Positions 1 through 7,682 are shown, numbered from the stretch's first letter. The stretch: 64,000 nt of DNA from Massilia sp. KIM (GCF_002007115.1 NZ_MVAD01000001.1:806001-870000), one strand, 5' to 3'. The notes: a model not told the origin generated them from the letters alone. Translations and numbers: made by a program.

Positions 1-2
1 AC

Positions 3-383
3 AGGTCCGACCCGCGCTTCCGCGAGGTCGAGGACATGATCGACTTCCAGCTCGAGTTTCCGTCGGGGGTGATTGGGTCCTGCATGTCGATGTACAGCGC
101 CAACCAGAACCACATCCTGCTGATGGGCGACAAGGGCCGCATCGAGATGGAGCCGGGCACGGCCTACAAGGGCAACCGGCTGTGGGTGGGCAAGGGGCGC
201 GAGACCGAGATCACGCCCAAGGACGTGGGCGCCAACCAATTCGCGCGCCAGCTCGATCACCTGTCCGAGTGCGTGCTACAGAACCGCGAGCCGATCGTGC
301 CGGGGGAGGAGGGGCTGCGCGACATCCGCATCATCGAGGCGGTGTACCGCTCGGCGCGGGAGAAGCGGCGGATTACGCTCTAG
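3..383 (+). CDS. Gfo/Idh/MocA family oxidoreductase, C-terminal part (partial)
   Basis: The frame is open from the window edge, so only about the last 126 codons are present. The fragment has the C-terminal alpha/beta features of NAD(P)-dependent Gfo/Idh/MocA sugar or cyclitol dehydrogenases: a strand ending in FPSGVIGSC, the loop GDKGRIEMEPG, and a final helix EEGLRDIRIIEAVYRSARE that matches the family's usual ending. The Rossmann domain and catalytic residues lie outside the window, so the substrate cannot be judged. The family assignment rests on these motifs alone. The gene ends directly before the repeat array at 391-748. Confidence 0.75.
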   Translation, partial: RSDPRFREVEDMIDFQLEFPSGVIGSCMSMYSANQNHILLMGDKGRIEMEPGTAYKGNRLWVGKGRETEITPKDVGANQFARQLDHLSECVLQNREPIVPGEEGLRDIRIIEAVYRSAREKRRITL

Positions 384-390
384 TCCCACC

Positions 391-480
391 GTCGCCCCCG
401 CACTAACCCCTAGCCCCCGCAGTAACCCCGTCGCCCCCGCACTAACCCCTAGCCCCCGCAGTAACCCCGTCGCCCCCGCG
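391..480. repeat. 39-nt direct repeat, two full units plus a partial third
   Basis: Units begin with GTCGCCCCCG at 391, 430 and 469, exactly 39 nt apart. The third copy runs into the left arm of the inverted repeat at 469-553. The C-rich strand here is the complement of the G-rich 22-nt units further right. Confidence 0.85.
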
Positions 481-553
481 AAGGCGGGGGCCCAAGTTTG
501 ATCCGCTGCCGATACGCATGCAGAACTTGGGCCCCCGCCTTCGCGGGGGCGAC
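469..553. repeat. Perfect 30-bp inverted repeat with a 25-nt loop
   Basis: The left arm at 469-498 and right arm at 524-553 are exact reverse complements. Each arm is itself partly palindromic (CCCCCGC, GAAG, GCGGGGG) and the inner ends carry the core CCCAAGTT / AACTTGGG. There is no T-tract, so it is unlike a simple terminator. A second inverted repeat of the same style lies at 35400-35530. Confidence 0.9.
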
Positions 554-748
554 GTTGTAGGTGGGCAGGGGCGACGTTGTAGGTGGGCGGGGGCGGCGCT
601 ATAGGTGGGCGGGGACGACGTTATAGGTTGGCGGGGGCGACGTTATAGGTGGGCGGGGACGACGTTATAGGTGGGCAGGGACGACGTTCTAGGTGGGCGG
701 GGGCGACGTCGTTGGTTGACGGGGGCGACGCGGTTGGTGGGCGGGCGA
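551..748. repeat. Tandem array of nine 22-nt units
   Basis: Units start at 551, 573, 595, 617, 639, 661, 683, 705 and 727, most with GACGTT, followed by a TAGGTGGGCGGGG-like stretch. Drift increases to the right, the last two units being the most divergent. There are no unique spacers, so it is not a CRISPR array. Confidence 0.9.
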
Positions 749-870
749 CCTTCTTGGCATGCGGACGCCGTCAACCGTCATGTGCATGGACCACGCCCGT
801 TCCGGAACCCTATGCACCCCCACCCGTTTTCGGTTATAAAGTCAGCTCGATTGTTGTACGGAGTAAAGTG

Positions 871-1683
871 ATGGGCAAGTGGAACACAGCGGGACGGCGC
901 GCCGCCCTGACCCTGGGACTGGTGGCCGGCCTCAGCCTGTTGAGCGCGCCGGGCGCCATGGCGGCCGAGCTGCTGGCGCAAGCCAAGGCGCGCGGCACCC
1001 TGCGCATCGCGATGGAAGGCACCTATCCTCCGTTTAACTTCAAGGATCCCAAGACCGGCCAGCTGGCCGGCTACGACGTCGACGTCGCGCGCCTGGTCGC
1101 CGGCAAACTGGGCCTGAAACCCGAATTCGTGACCACCGAGTGGGCCGCCATCCTGGCCGGCCTGGCGGCCGGCAAGTACGACGTGATCGTCAGCCAGGTC
1201 GGCATCACCCCCAAGCGCGAGCAGGCCTTCGATTTCTCGGCGCCCTATACCTATTCCAGCCCCCAGCTCATCGTGCGCAAGAACGAGCGCGCCACCTATG
1301 CCAGCCTGGACGACCTCAAGGGCCGCAAGCTCGGCGTGGGGCAGGGCAGCGTGTTCGAGCAGCAGGCCAAGGCCGTGCCCGGGATCGAGGTGAAGAGCTA
1401 TCCGGCCGCGCCCGAGAACTTGCAGGACCTGGCCTTCGGCCGCATCGACGCCGCCCTCAACGACAGCCTGATGGTGGCCTACCTGCTCAAGAATTCCCAG
1501 CTCCCGATCAAGGCCGGCCCACGCGTGGGCGCGGTCGAGCGCATGGGCGTGGCGATGCGTAAGGGGAATCCGCAGTTCAAGGCGGCGGTCGACAAGATCA
1601 TTAACGACGCCCGCGCCGACGGCAGCCTACGCCAGCTGTCGGTGAAGTGGTTCGGCACCGACGCCAGCCAGGTTCCGAAGTGA
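871..1683 (+). CDS. Amino-acid ABC transporter substrate-binding protein
   Basis: A 270-residue periplasmic binding protein of the polar amino acid/cystine type (SBP family 3). The ATG at 871 follows GGAG at a 7-8 nt gap and opens a Sec signal peptide: a basic start, a hydrophobic run (LTLGLVAGLSLL) and an AMA-AE cleavage site near residue 31. The mature N-terminus has the family sequence GTLRIAMEGTYPPF, then GYDVDVARLVA and QVGITPKREQAFDFSAPY. An upstream in-frame start exists but lies in the repeat array and would bury the signal peptide. The permease gene follows with a 4-nt overlap. The ligand cannot be fixed from sequence; cystine or a polar amino acid is the likeliest. Confidence 0.88.
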   Translation: MGKWNTAGRRAALTLGLVAGLSLLSAPGAMAAELLAQAKARGTLRIAMEGTYPPFNFKDPKTGQLAGYDVDVARLVAGKLGLKPEFVTTEWAAILAGLAAGKYDVIVSQVGITPKREQAFDFSAPYTYSSPQLIVRKNERATYASLDDLKGRKLGVGQGSVFEQQAKAVPGIEVKSYPAAPENLQDLAFGRIDAALNDSLMVAYLLKNSQLPIKAGPRVGAVERMGVAMRKGNPQFKAAVDKIINDARADGSLRQLSVKWFGTDASQVPK

Positions 1684-2381
1684 CCGCGGCCGACGCCGCA
1701 TCCCTGGGCGCCCAGTTCGCCCAGCTGGCTACCCTGTTGCGCGAGGCCGCGCCCGTCATGCTGACCGGCGCCGGCTACACCCTGCTGTTCGCGGTGGCCT
1801 CGATGGTGGGCGGGCTGGCGCTCGGCTTCCCCGTGGCCCTGATGCGCATCGCGCCCTGGCGCCTGCTGCGCGCGCCTGCCAGCCTCTACGTCAGCATCAT
1901 GCGCGGCACGCCGCTGCTGGTGCAGATCTTCGTCATCTACTACGGCCTGCCGACCGTGGGCATCGAGTTCACCCCGGTCACCGCCGGCGTGCTGGCGCTC
2001 TCGCTCAATGCGGGCGCCTACCTGTCCGAAAGCCTGCGCGGCGCCATCCGCAGCGTCAGCGAAGGGCAGTGGCGGGCCAGCTTCAGCCTCGGCCTGGGCT
2101 ACTGGCAAACCCTGGGCTACATCATCCTGCCGCAGGCGCTGAGGGTGGCCGTGCCCTCCATGAGCAATACCCTGATCAGCCTCATCAAGGACACCTCCCT
2201 GGTGTCGGTGATCGCGCTGACCGAGCTCATGCTGGCCACCAAGGAAGTGATCGCGGTGACCTTCCAGCCGCTGCCGCTCTACATCGCCGCCGCCGTCATC
2301 TACTGGTGCCTGAGCCTGTTTTTCGAGTTCCTCCAGCGCCGTGCCGAACGCCGCCTGAACCGCGCCCACCAGGCCCGCTGA
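1680..2381 (+). CDS. Amino-acid ABC transporter permease
   Basis: A 233-residue inner-membrane permease of the HisMQ/cystine type. The GTG at 1680 overlaps the TGA of the binding-protein gene (GTGA), typical of translational coupling. It has the N-terminal GAGYTLLFAVASMVGGLALG helix, the SIMRGTPLLVQIFVIYYGLP signature and the EAA-like loop LGLGYWQTLGYIILPQALRVA that contacts the ATPase. About five membrane helices are visible. No ATP-binding gene follows: the next gene is a signalling protein. The nucleotide-binding subunit must be encoded elsewhere or shared. Confidence 0.88.
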   Translation: MTAADAASLGAQFAQLATLLREAAPVMLTGAGYTLLFAVASMVGGLALGFPVALMRIAPWRLLRAPASLYVSIMRGTPLLVQIFVIYYGLPTVGIEFTPVTAGVLALSLNAGAYLSESLRGAIRSVSEGQWRASFSLGLGYWQTLGYIILPQALRVAVPSMSNTLISLIKDTSLVSVIALTELMLATKEVIAVTFQPLPLYIAAAVIYWCLSLFFEFLQRRAERRLNRAHQAR

Positions 2382-2394
2382 CAGGTCCAAGCGC

Positions 2395-2423
2395 TTGTTT
2401 TTACGCTGATTGCATAAAAACAA
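2395..2423. promoter_or_regulatory. 9-bp AT-rich inverted repeat upstream of the GGDEF gene
   Basis: TTGTTTTTA at 2395-2403 and TAAAAACAA at 2415-2423 are exact complements around an 11-nt centre. In this GC-rich context an AT-rich dyad just downstream of the permease stop and about 80 bp before the next gene suggests an operator or promoter element. It lacks the GC-rich stem of a terminator. The function is inferred. Confidence 0.4.
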
Positions 2424-2500
2424 CGACACTCGACAGCCGAATTGACCGGTGTTAGTCTTTTCTCAAATACTGACAGTCGGAAATGTTCGGCGGAGGAAAT

Positions 2501-4630
2501 ATGGAACACGGCCCCTGGCGGCCGGCCGCGGCCTCTCCCCAGCACGGGGACGCACACAGCCCTGACGCCGCATCCTGCGCCCCGCCCGGGGCCAGTTTCT
2601 CGCCGCCGGCCCAGCCGACGGTCGGGTACAACGAACTCTTCCTGCTCGCGCCCTTCGGCTTTTTTCTGGTCGGCGTGGACGGTCTCATCCTCCAAGCCAA
2701 TCTGTGCGCCGCGCGGCTGCTCGGCGCCACCCGCGCCGCCCTCACGGGCAAGGCACTGTCCGAGCTGGCGCTCGCGCCGAAAGAGTGCGCCGCTTTCCTG
2801 GCCGAGGTCGCCGCCAACGCGGGCGAGGTCCATAGGCGGATGACCCTGCGCATGGAGGATGGCGGCGAGTTGCCGATGCGCCTGCTGGGCAGCTTCGACG
2901 TCGGCAGCCGCGCCTGCCGCGTGGTGGCGGAGCCGGCCGGCGGCGCCTTCGACGCCCTGCTGCGTTCGGAAGAACGCCTGCGCCGCATCGTGCATTGCGC
3001 AGACGAGGGCGTGTGGGAAGTCGACGCCCACGGCAATACCAGTTTCGTCAATCCACGCATGGCGGCGCTGCTCGGCTATGCGATCGAGGACATACTCGGC
3101 CAGCCCGTATCGCGCTTCATGGACGAGGAGGGGAAGGCCCTGCTCGAGCGCAATATCGTGCGCCGGCGCCAGGGGGAGGTGCGGCGCTACGAATTCAAGT
3201 TCGTGCGCAGCGACGGCAAGGAGTTGTGGACCTGCGTCGCGCTCAACCCGCTCTTCGATGCGAGCGGCCGCTACATGGGCGCGCTGGCTTTGGTCGACGA
3301 CGTCACCGCCCGGCGGGCGGCGGCGGCGCGCATCTGGCACCAGGCCAACTACGACGACCTGACCGGTCTGCCCAACCGCCACATGTTCATGGACAGGCTC
3401 GCCCAGGAGGTGAGGCGCGCCGACCGCAGCGCCGCCTTGCTGGCCCTGCTGTTCATCGACCTCGACCACTTCAAGGAGGTCAACGACCGGCTTGGACATG
3501 CTGCCGGAGACCGGCTGCTCGCCGACGCCGCCCAGCGCATCGGCGCCTGCGTGCGCGCCACCGACACCATCGGCCGCTTGGGTGGGGACGAGTTCACCGT
3601 GGTGCTTTCCAGCCTGGACCGGATCGAGACCGTCGACCGGATCGCGCAGGCGCTGGTCGACAAGCTCGCCGCGCCCTTCGAGCTGGCGGGGACGCGCGCC
3701 GAAGTCTCGGCTTCGATCGGCATCGCCCTGTATCCGGCCGACGCGACCCAGGTGTGCGACCTGATGGCGCGCGCCGACCAGGCCATGTACGAGGCCAAGA
3801 ACGACGGCCGCAATCGCTATGGCTATTACACCGACGGCGCCCAGCAGGCCTTGTTCGCGCGCCAGGCCCTTGCTGCTGAACTGCGCGAAGCCCTCGACGG
3901 CGGCCAGCTGGAACTGCTGTACCAGCCCATCGCCGCCCTGGGCGACGGAAAGATCCGCAAAGCCGAAGCCTTTCTGCGCTGGCGCCATCCGCGCCGCGGC
4001 TTGCTGCGGCCGGCCGAGTTCCTGCCCTTCGCCGAGCCGGGCAGCCTGATGGTCGAGATCGGCGACTGGGTATTACGCCAGGCCGCCGTGCAGGTCGAGC
4101 GCTGGCAGCGCTGCTGCGACCCGCATTTCCAGGTCTGCGTCAACAAGACGCCCACCCAGAGCAGGCGCGAGCCGGGCCAGTATGACGCCTGGCTGGACTT
4201 CCTGCGGGGACGCGAGCTGCCGCCACGCAGCGTGGTGGTCGAGATCGGCGAGGGCATGCTGCTCGAGGGCATGGACGCCGTGATCGAGCGGCTGCGTCCC
4301 CAGCGCGCCTTGGGCCTGCAGGTGGCGCTCGATCGCTTTAGCGGCGGATACTCCTCGATGTCCCACCTGGTGCGGTATGAACTCGACTACGTGAAGATCG
4401 ATCATTGCTTTGTCGACGCACTCGACCGCGAGGCCAACGGGCTGGCGGTGTGCGAGGCCATCATCGCGATGGCGCACAAGCTGGGCATGCAGGTGGTGGC
4501 GGAAGGCGTCGATACCGAGGTGCAGCGCGCGCTGTTGCGCGAAGTCGGCTGCGATTTCGCCCAGGGTCACGCGGTGGGTGGGCCGATGACGGCCGGGGAC
4601 CTGGAGCGCGCGGCAGGCGCCAGGGCTTGA
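2501..4630 (+). CDS. PAS-GGDEF-EAL cyclic di-GMP signalling protein
   Basis: About 709 residues. The ATG at 2501 is chosen because GGAGGA precedes it closely; an ATG at 2483 has no ribosome site. Two PAS domains (around residues 35-100 and 155-275) are followed by GGDEF (around 285-445) and EAL (around 455-700). The GGDEF domain looks active: DLDHFKEVND, RLGGDEFTVV, and an RATD inhibitory I-site five residues before GGDEF. The EAL domain is degenerate: EAL reads EAF and the metal-binding DDFGTGYSS reads DRFSGGYSS, although KID, AEG and QG motifs remain. It is therefore most likely a cytosolic diguanylate cyclase with an inactive or c-di-GMP-sensing EAL domain. No membrane segment is seen. Confidence 0.9.
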   Translation: MEHGPWRPAAASPQHGDAHSPDAASCAPPGASFSPPAQPTVGYNELFLLAPFGFFLVGVDGLILQANLCAARLLGATRAALTGKALSELALAPKECAAFLAEVAANAGEVHRRMTLRMEDGGELPMRLLGSFDVGSRACRVVAEPAGGAFDALLRSEERLRRIVHCADEGVWEVDAHGNTSFVNPRMAALLGYAIEDILGQPVSRFMDEEGKALLERNIVRRRQGEVRRYEFKFVRSDGKELWTCVALNPLFDASGRYMGALALVDDVTARRAAAARIWHQANYDDLTGLPNRHMFMDRLAQEVRRADRSAALLALLFIDLDHFKEVNDRLGHAAGDRLLADAAQRIGACVRATDTIGRLGGDEFTVVLSSLDRIETVDRIAQALVDKLAAPFELAGTRAEVSASIGIALYPADATQVCDLMARADQAMYEAKNDGRNRYGYYTDGAQQALFARQALAAELREALDGGQLELLYQPIAALGDGKIRKAEAFLRWRHPRRGLLRPAEFLPFAEPGSLMVEIGDWVLRQAAVQVERWQRCCDPHFQVCVNKTPTQSRREPGQYDAWLDFLRGRELPPRSVVVEIGEGMLLEGMDAVIERLRPQRALGLQVALDRFSGGYSSMSHLVRYELDYVKIDHCFVDALDREANGLAVCEAIIAMAHKLGMQVVAEGVDTEVQRALLREVGCDFAQGHAVGGPMTAGDLERAAGARA

Positions 4631-4690
4631 CGCCTCTTGCGCCCGGCCGCCGGGGCGGCGGGCGCGGATGGAAGTGTGAAAACCGGGAGG

Positions 4691-5065
4691 CTAGCGCTTG
4701 TCGCGCTGCTGGTTCCCGCTGTCCTGGCTCCAGGCCTGGGATGCGTCCTTGGCGCTTTCCCCTTTCTGGTCGAGGTCGTCGAGAGCCGGCGTGCCGCCCG
4801 AGGCGTGCTGGCCACGTTGCTGGCTGCCTTGCTGGCCTGATTGCTGGTTGTCCTGACGTCCGGGTTGCTGACTGTTCTGACGTCCGGATTGCTGGCCGCC
4901 CTGGTTCAGGCCCGACTGCTGGCTACCCTGGTTCATCCCGGACTGCTGGCTGCCTTGTTGCCGTCCGGATTGTTGGCTGCCGGACTGCTGGCCTTGACCC
5001 AGGTTGGAACCTTGCTGGTCCTGCTGGCCTTGCCCTTTGTTGCCCATTCCTTGTTTATCACCCAT
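4691..5065 (-). CDS. Small disordered Gln/Gly/Ser-rich protein
   Basis: 124 residues starting at ATG 5065, preceded by a strong GGAGGAGA ribosome site. The body is a repeat of QQSG-type units (GSQQSG, NQGSQQSG, QGGQQSG, QNSQQPG) with no hydrophobic core, and it ends in a charged segment (DDLDQKGESAKDAS, then QQRDKR). There is no signal peptide or cysteine. I do not recognise a named family. Composition and the strong ribosome site suggest an abundant, intrinsically disordered, possibly stress-related cytosolic protein. The neighbouring gene ending at 5197 encodes a similar small hydrophilic protein with the same type of ribosome site. A longer in-frame extension to 6073 on this strand is rejected as an antisense shadow. 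Confidence 0.75.
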   Translation of the reverse strand: MGDKQGMGNKGQGQQDQQGSNLGQGQQSGSQQSGRQQGSQQSGMNQGSQQSGLNQGGQQSGRQNSQQPGRQDNQQSGQQGSQQRGQHASGGTPALDDLDQKGESAKDASQAWSQDSGNQQRDKR

Positions 5066-5100
5066 GGCTGTCTCCTCCGATTGAGTGGTTTGGAAGACCG

Positions 5101-5128
5101 ATAATAGGCCTCCTGCTGACATCGACAA
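5101..5128 (-). promoter_or_regulatory. Candidate sigma-70 promoter for the Gln-rich protein gene
   Basis: On the minus strand TTGTCG (5128-5123) and TATTAT (5106-5101) are separated by 16 nt and lie about 35 nt before the ATG at 5065. Both hexamers are near consensus and conspicuous in a GC-rich genome. Confidence 0.45.
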
Positions 5129-5196
5129 TCGGAGTCGGTGAGTCGGGTTTGTAGGACTGGTCTTGCACACTCTGGGCAACATCGAGCGGACAATGT

Positions 5197-5529
5197 TCAG
5201 GTATTGCCCTTCTGCAGCCCGGTCGTGTCGCCGGCCTGCCCTTGCAATTGAGGATCCTGCTCTTGTTGCTGGCTGTCGCCTTGCGCGCCCTGGCGCTGGC
5301 GCGCGGGGCCACGGCCGCCATCGCCCAGCGCCGGGAGATCGCCATTCTGTTCGCGCTCGACGGATTGCCGGTTGCCGGCGTCGCTCGCGGGTGGCATGCC
5401 GACACCGCCGTCCCTGCCCTTGTCGTTCAGATTGCCCGTGGTGCCGGTGATGCCTGCGGATGAGGTGCCGACGCCGCTCAGTTCGTCGTAGTTGCGGCCC
5501 TTCTGCTGGTGTCCCTTGTTCTCGCCCAT
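5197..5529 (-). CDS. Small hydrophilic protein of unknown function
   Basis: 110 residues from ATG 5529, with GAGGAGA just upstream. It begins MGENKGHQQKGRNYDELSGV, has a Gly/Thr-rich stretch (GTSSAGITGTTGN) and ends in a Gln-rich tail (DSQQQEQDPQLQGQAGDTTG). No transmembrane, signal or catalytic motif is visible. Its MGxxxG start, high Gln/Gly content and matching ribosome site suggest it is functionally paired with the protein at 4691-5065, although the sequences are not alike enough to call paralogues by eye. It is probably disordered. No function is assigned. Confidence 0.7.
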   Translation of the reverse strand: MGENKGHQQKGRNYDELSGVGTSSAGITGTTGNLNDKGRDGGVGMPPASDAGNRQSVEREQNGDLPALGDGGRGPARQRQGAQGDSQQQEQDPQLQGQAGDTTGLQKGNT

Positions 5530-5919
5530 GCTCGTCTCCTCGTGGATGTCGATGGAAAGTGCCCATGGTAGTCCTCCAGCGATACCGGGCAATCGGCGCG
5601 AAGACGCCGCTTCCGTAGGACCGTTCGGACAAAGTCAGCCGTTGCGGCGGCAGCCGCGGGCTCGGCAGCGCGAGGCACGCGGCCGGCCCGTAGATCGCCG
5701 GGCGCGGCAGGCCCGTGGATCGCCGCGTGGTGCCGGCCCGAGGATCGCCGGGCAAGGCAGGTCCTAGGATGGCCGGGTGTGAGGCAGGGGCCACAGGATC
5801 GCCGGGCGCGAGGCCGGGGCCACAGGATCGCAGGGCACGAGGCCAAGGCCACAGGATCGCCGTCGCGCGCTCAACTCGAGCGCGAGAGCGCTCCGCCACG
5901 CCGTGGCAGTGCGGACATC
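5530..5919. other. 390-bp gene-free region with degenerate tandem repeats
   Basis: The region separates the small hydrophilic protein gene from the end of the heptosyltransferase gene. Its right half holds the repeat at 5694-5862. The part at 5530-5690 should carry the promoter for the gene starting at 5529, but no clear -35/-10 pair stands out. Confidence 0.6.
5694..5862. repeat. Degenerate 25-29 nt tandem repeat
   Basis: About six units, each centred on GGATCGCCGGG followed by a GC-rich linker; the last three share GGCCACAGGATCGC. Unit length drifts from about 25 to 29 nt. It lies just beyond the 3' end of the glycan locus. Confidence 0.75.
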
Positions 5920-7053
5920 TCAGCGGGCCTCGTGCAGCGGTATCACCACCGCCTGCTGCGCCGGGGCGCTGAAGCCGAAAGGATCGCCGCCTTCCTCGAC
6001 CAGTTCGCGGATCGCGGCCACGGCCTGTTCCGGCTCCACGCGCTCCAGGCAGGCATGGTGGCCCTCGGGGCACTCGCTGCGGAAGCAGTTTCGGCAGGGG
6101 ACATCGTGAAACAGCACGCGTTGCGGCACCTGCCAGGGCGTGTGCTGGGGATTGGTCTGGGCATACAGGTCGACGATCGGCGTGCCCAGCGCGGCGCTGA
6201 GGTGGGCCGGCCCGGAATTATTCGACAGCACGACCATGGCCAGGGCGATAGCCGCGCCCAGTTCGCCCAGGCTCAGTGCCCCCGCCAGCGGCAGCGCCGC
6301 CCCCGGCGGCACCTGGGCCTGGGTCAGGATGTCGCGCACCAGCTCCGCCTCGCTGGCCACACCGGTGAGCACGACCTGGTGGCCGAGCTCATGGTAGACC
6401 AGCTCGACGGCGCGCGACCAGTGGCGCGCCGGCCAGCGGCGCGAGGCGGCGCTGGCGCCCGGGTGCATCAGCACGAAGGGCTGGCTGACGCCGTGTGCCG
6501 CCAGCCGGGCGCGCACGGCGGCGATGTCGGCTCCGTGCAGCCGGAAGGACAGGGCCTCGTTGTCGCTGCGCGCGCCGACCTGGGCGACCAGGTCGAGCTG
6601 GCGCCTGACCTCGTGGCGGATGCCCTCGGCGGGCTCGGTCTCCTTCACCCAGTCGGTGAGCAGGGCGTAGGGGTTCTCGCGGCAATGCGCCAGGCGCAGC
6701 GGAATGCCGGCCTGGTGGAGGAGCAGGGCGGCGGGCAGCGGACTCTGGCTGAAGCAGGTGAAGATCACGGCGCCGTCGAAGCGCCGCGCGCGCAGCCGTG
6801 CCGCGATCTCCGGTGCGTCCGCCTGGCCCGCAGCCTGCCTGACCCAGGGCGCCGCGTAGTCGATGACTTCGTCCAGCTCGGGAAGGTGGTCGCGCAGGAG
6901 CGCGCCTGCGGACGAGGTCAGCAGGGTCAGGCGCCGCCCCGGCAGGCTTTCCTTGAGGGCGCGGAAGGCGGGCGTGCACATCAGCACGTCGCCGAGATTG
7001 TCGAGGCGCACGCACAGGATGTTGCGGGCCTCGTTCCAGCGCGGCGCGTTCAT
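5920..7053 (-). CDS. Glycosyltransferase family 9 (heptosyltransferase-like)
   Basis: 377 residues from ATG 7053, whose ATGA overlaps the stop of the upstream phosphatase gene. It has the GT9/WaaC-WaaF pattern: N-terminal ILCVRLDNLGDVLMCTPA, a central HPGASAASRRWPARHWSRA acceptor/donor region and SNNSGPAHLSAALGTPIVDL near the C-terminus. It ends with a Cys-containing region (CRNCFRSECPEGHHACLERV) seen in several GT9 enzymes. The family transfers ADP-activated heptose in the cytoplasm to LPS core or other glycans. Being coupled to a GmhB-like phosphatase supports heptose as donor, which remains an inference. Confidence 0.88.
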   Translation of the reverse strand: MNAPRWNEARNILCVRLDNLGDVLMCTPAFRALKESLPGRRLTLLTSSAGALLRDHLPELDEVIDYAAPWVRQAAGQADAPEIAARLRARRFDGAVIFTCFSQSPLPAALLLHQAGIPLRLAHCRENPYALLTDWVKETEPAEGIRHEVRRQLDLVAQVGARSDNEALSFRLHGADIAAVRARLAAHGVSQPFVLMHPGASAASRRWPARHWSRAVELVYHELGHQVVLTGVASEAELVRDILTQAQVPPGAALPLAGALSLGELGAAIALAMVVLSNNSGPAHLSAALGTPIVDLYAQTNPQHTPWQVPQRVLFHDVPCRNCFRSECPEGHHACLERVEPEQAVAAIRELVEEGGDPFGFSAPAQQAVVIPLHEAR

Positions 7054-7682
7054 GGCCGCTCTCCCGGATGCGCCGGCGCCGCCGCCAGGCCGGGAGCCGG
7101 AATCGCCCCGGCCCCTTCGAAGAACCCGCCGGCCACGATGTCGGGCCAGCGCCAGCGCGACCGCAGCCATTCGGTCTCGTTGCCCACGTCGAGCAGCACC
7201 GTGCGGCAGCCGGCGCGCCTGCCGGCCTCGACGTCGTCGAGGATGTCGCCCACCATCCAGGAAGAGGGCAGGTCGATCCGGTGCTCCAGCGCCGCCCGCC
7301 GCAGCAGGCCCGGCGCCGGCTTGCGGCAGGTGCAGGCCGTGGCGAGGGCGGGGACCGTTCCGTCGGGGTGGTGGGGGCAATAATAGAAGCCGTCCAGGCG
7401 CACGCCTTCGCCCGCCAGCAGGGCGCGCAGGTGGCGCCAGGAACGGTGCAGCGCCGTCGTGTCGAAACGGCCGAGGGCGAGGCCCGCCTGGTTGCTGACC
7501 ACGAACAGCCGGTAGCCCAGGCGCGCCAGGCGCCGCAGGGCCGGGGCGGCGCCCGGCGCCAGCAGCATGCGCGCCGGATCGAGGTTGTAGGGCAGGTCTT
7601 CGAGCAAGGTGCCATCCTTGTCGAGGAAGACCGCGCTGCGGCGCGCGCCCGGCGCCGGGCTGGGAGCAGAGGCCGGCATCAT
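7050..7682 (-). CDS. HAD-family heptose bisphosphate phosphatase (GmhB-like)
   Basis: 210 residues. The first of two adjacent ATG codons, at 7682, forms ATGA with the stop of the preceding SDR gene. The HAD motif I is FLDKDGTLLED, motif II VVSNQAGLALGRF, and motif III/IV includes GDILDDVEAGRRAGC. The zinc loop typical of GmhB is present: CPHHPDG, then CTCRKPAPG. The known reaction is removal of the C7 phosphate of D-glycero-D-manno-heptose 1,7-bisphosphate on the way to ADP- or GDP-heptose. The C-terminal 30 residues are Ala/Pro/Gly-rich and atypical. A histidinol-phosphatase role is less likely in this setting. Confidence 0.85.
   Translation of the reverse strand: MMPASAPSPAPGARRSAVFLDKDGTLLEDLPYNLDPARMLLAPGAAPALRRLARLGYRLFVVSNQAGLALGRFDTTALHRSWRHLRALLAGEGVRLDGFYYCPHHPDGTVPALATACTCRKPAPGLLRRAALEHRIDLPSSWMVGDILDDVEAGRRAGCRTVLLDVGNETEWLRSRWRWPDIVAGGFFEGAGAIPAPGLAAAPAHPGERP

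Larger units (their letters stand above)
384..870. other. 487-bp intergenic region filled by repeats, no gene
   Basis: No protein-coding signal is convincing here. It holds, in order, a 39-nt direct repeat, a perfect 30-bp inverted repeat, nine 22-nt tandem units, and about 120 bp of more ordinary sequence that must contain the promoter of the binding-protein gene at 871. Short open frames across the array come from the repeats. Confidence 0.8.

Noticed and set aside
551..748. CRISPR array
   Set aside because: The 22-nt units are contiguous without unique spacers, and no cas gene is present.
649..870. N-terminal extension of the amino-acid binding protein
   Set aside because: It would start inside the tandem repeat and place 74 unrelated residues before a good signal peptide; the ATG at 871 has its own ribosome site.
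5066..6073. In-frame extension of the Gln-rich protein gene to 460 residues
   Set aside because: The extension is antisense-like Arg/Gly/Pro sequence through the repeat array. The ATG at 5065 has a strong ribosome site and a promoter-like pair upstream.
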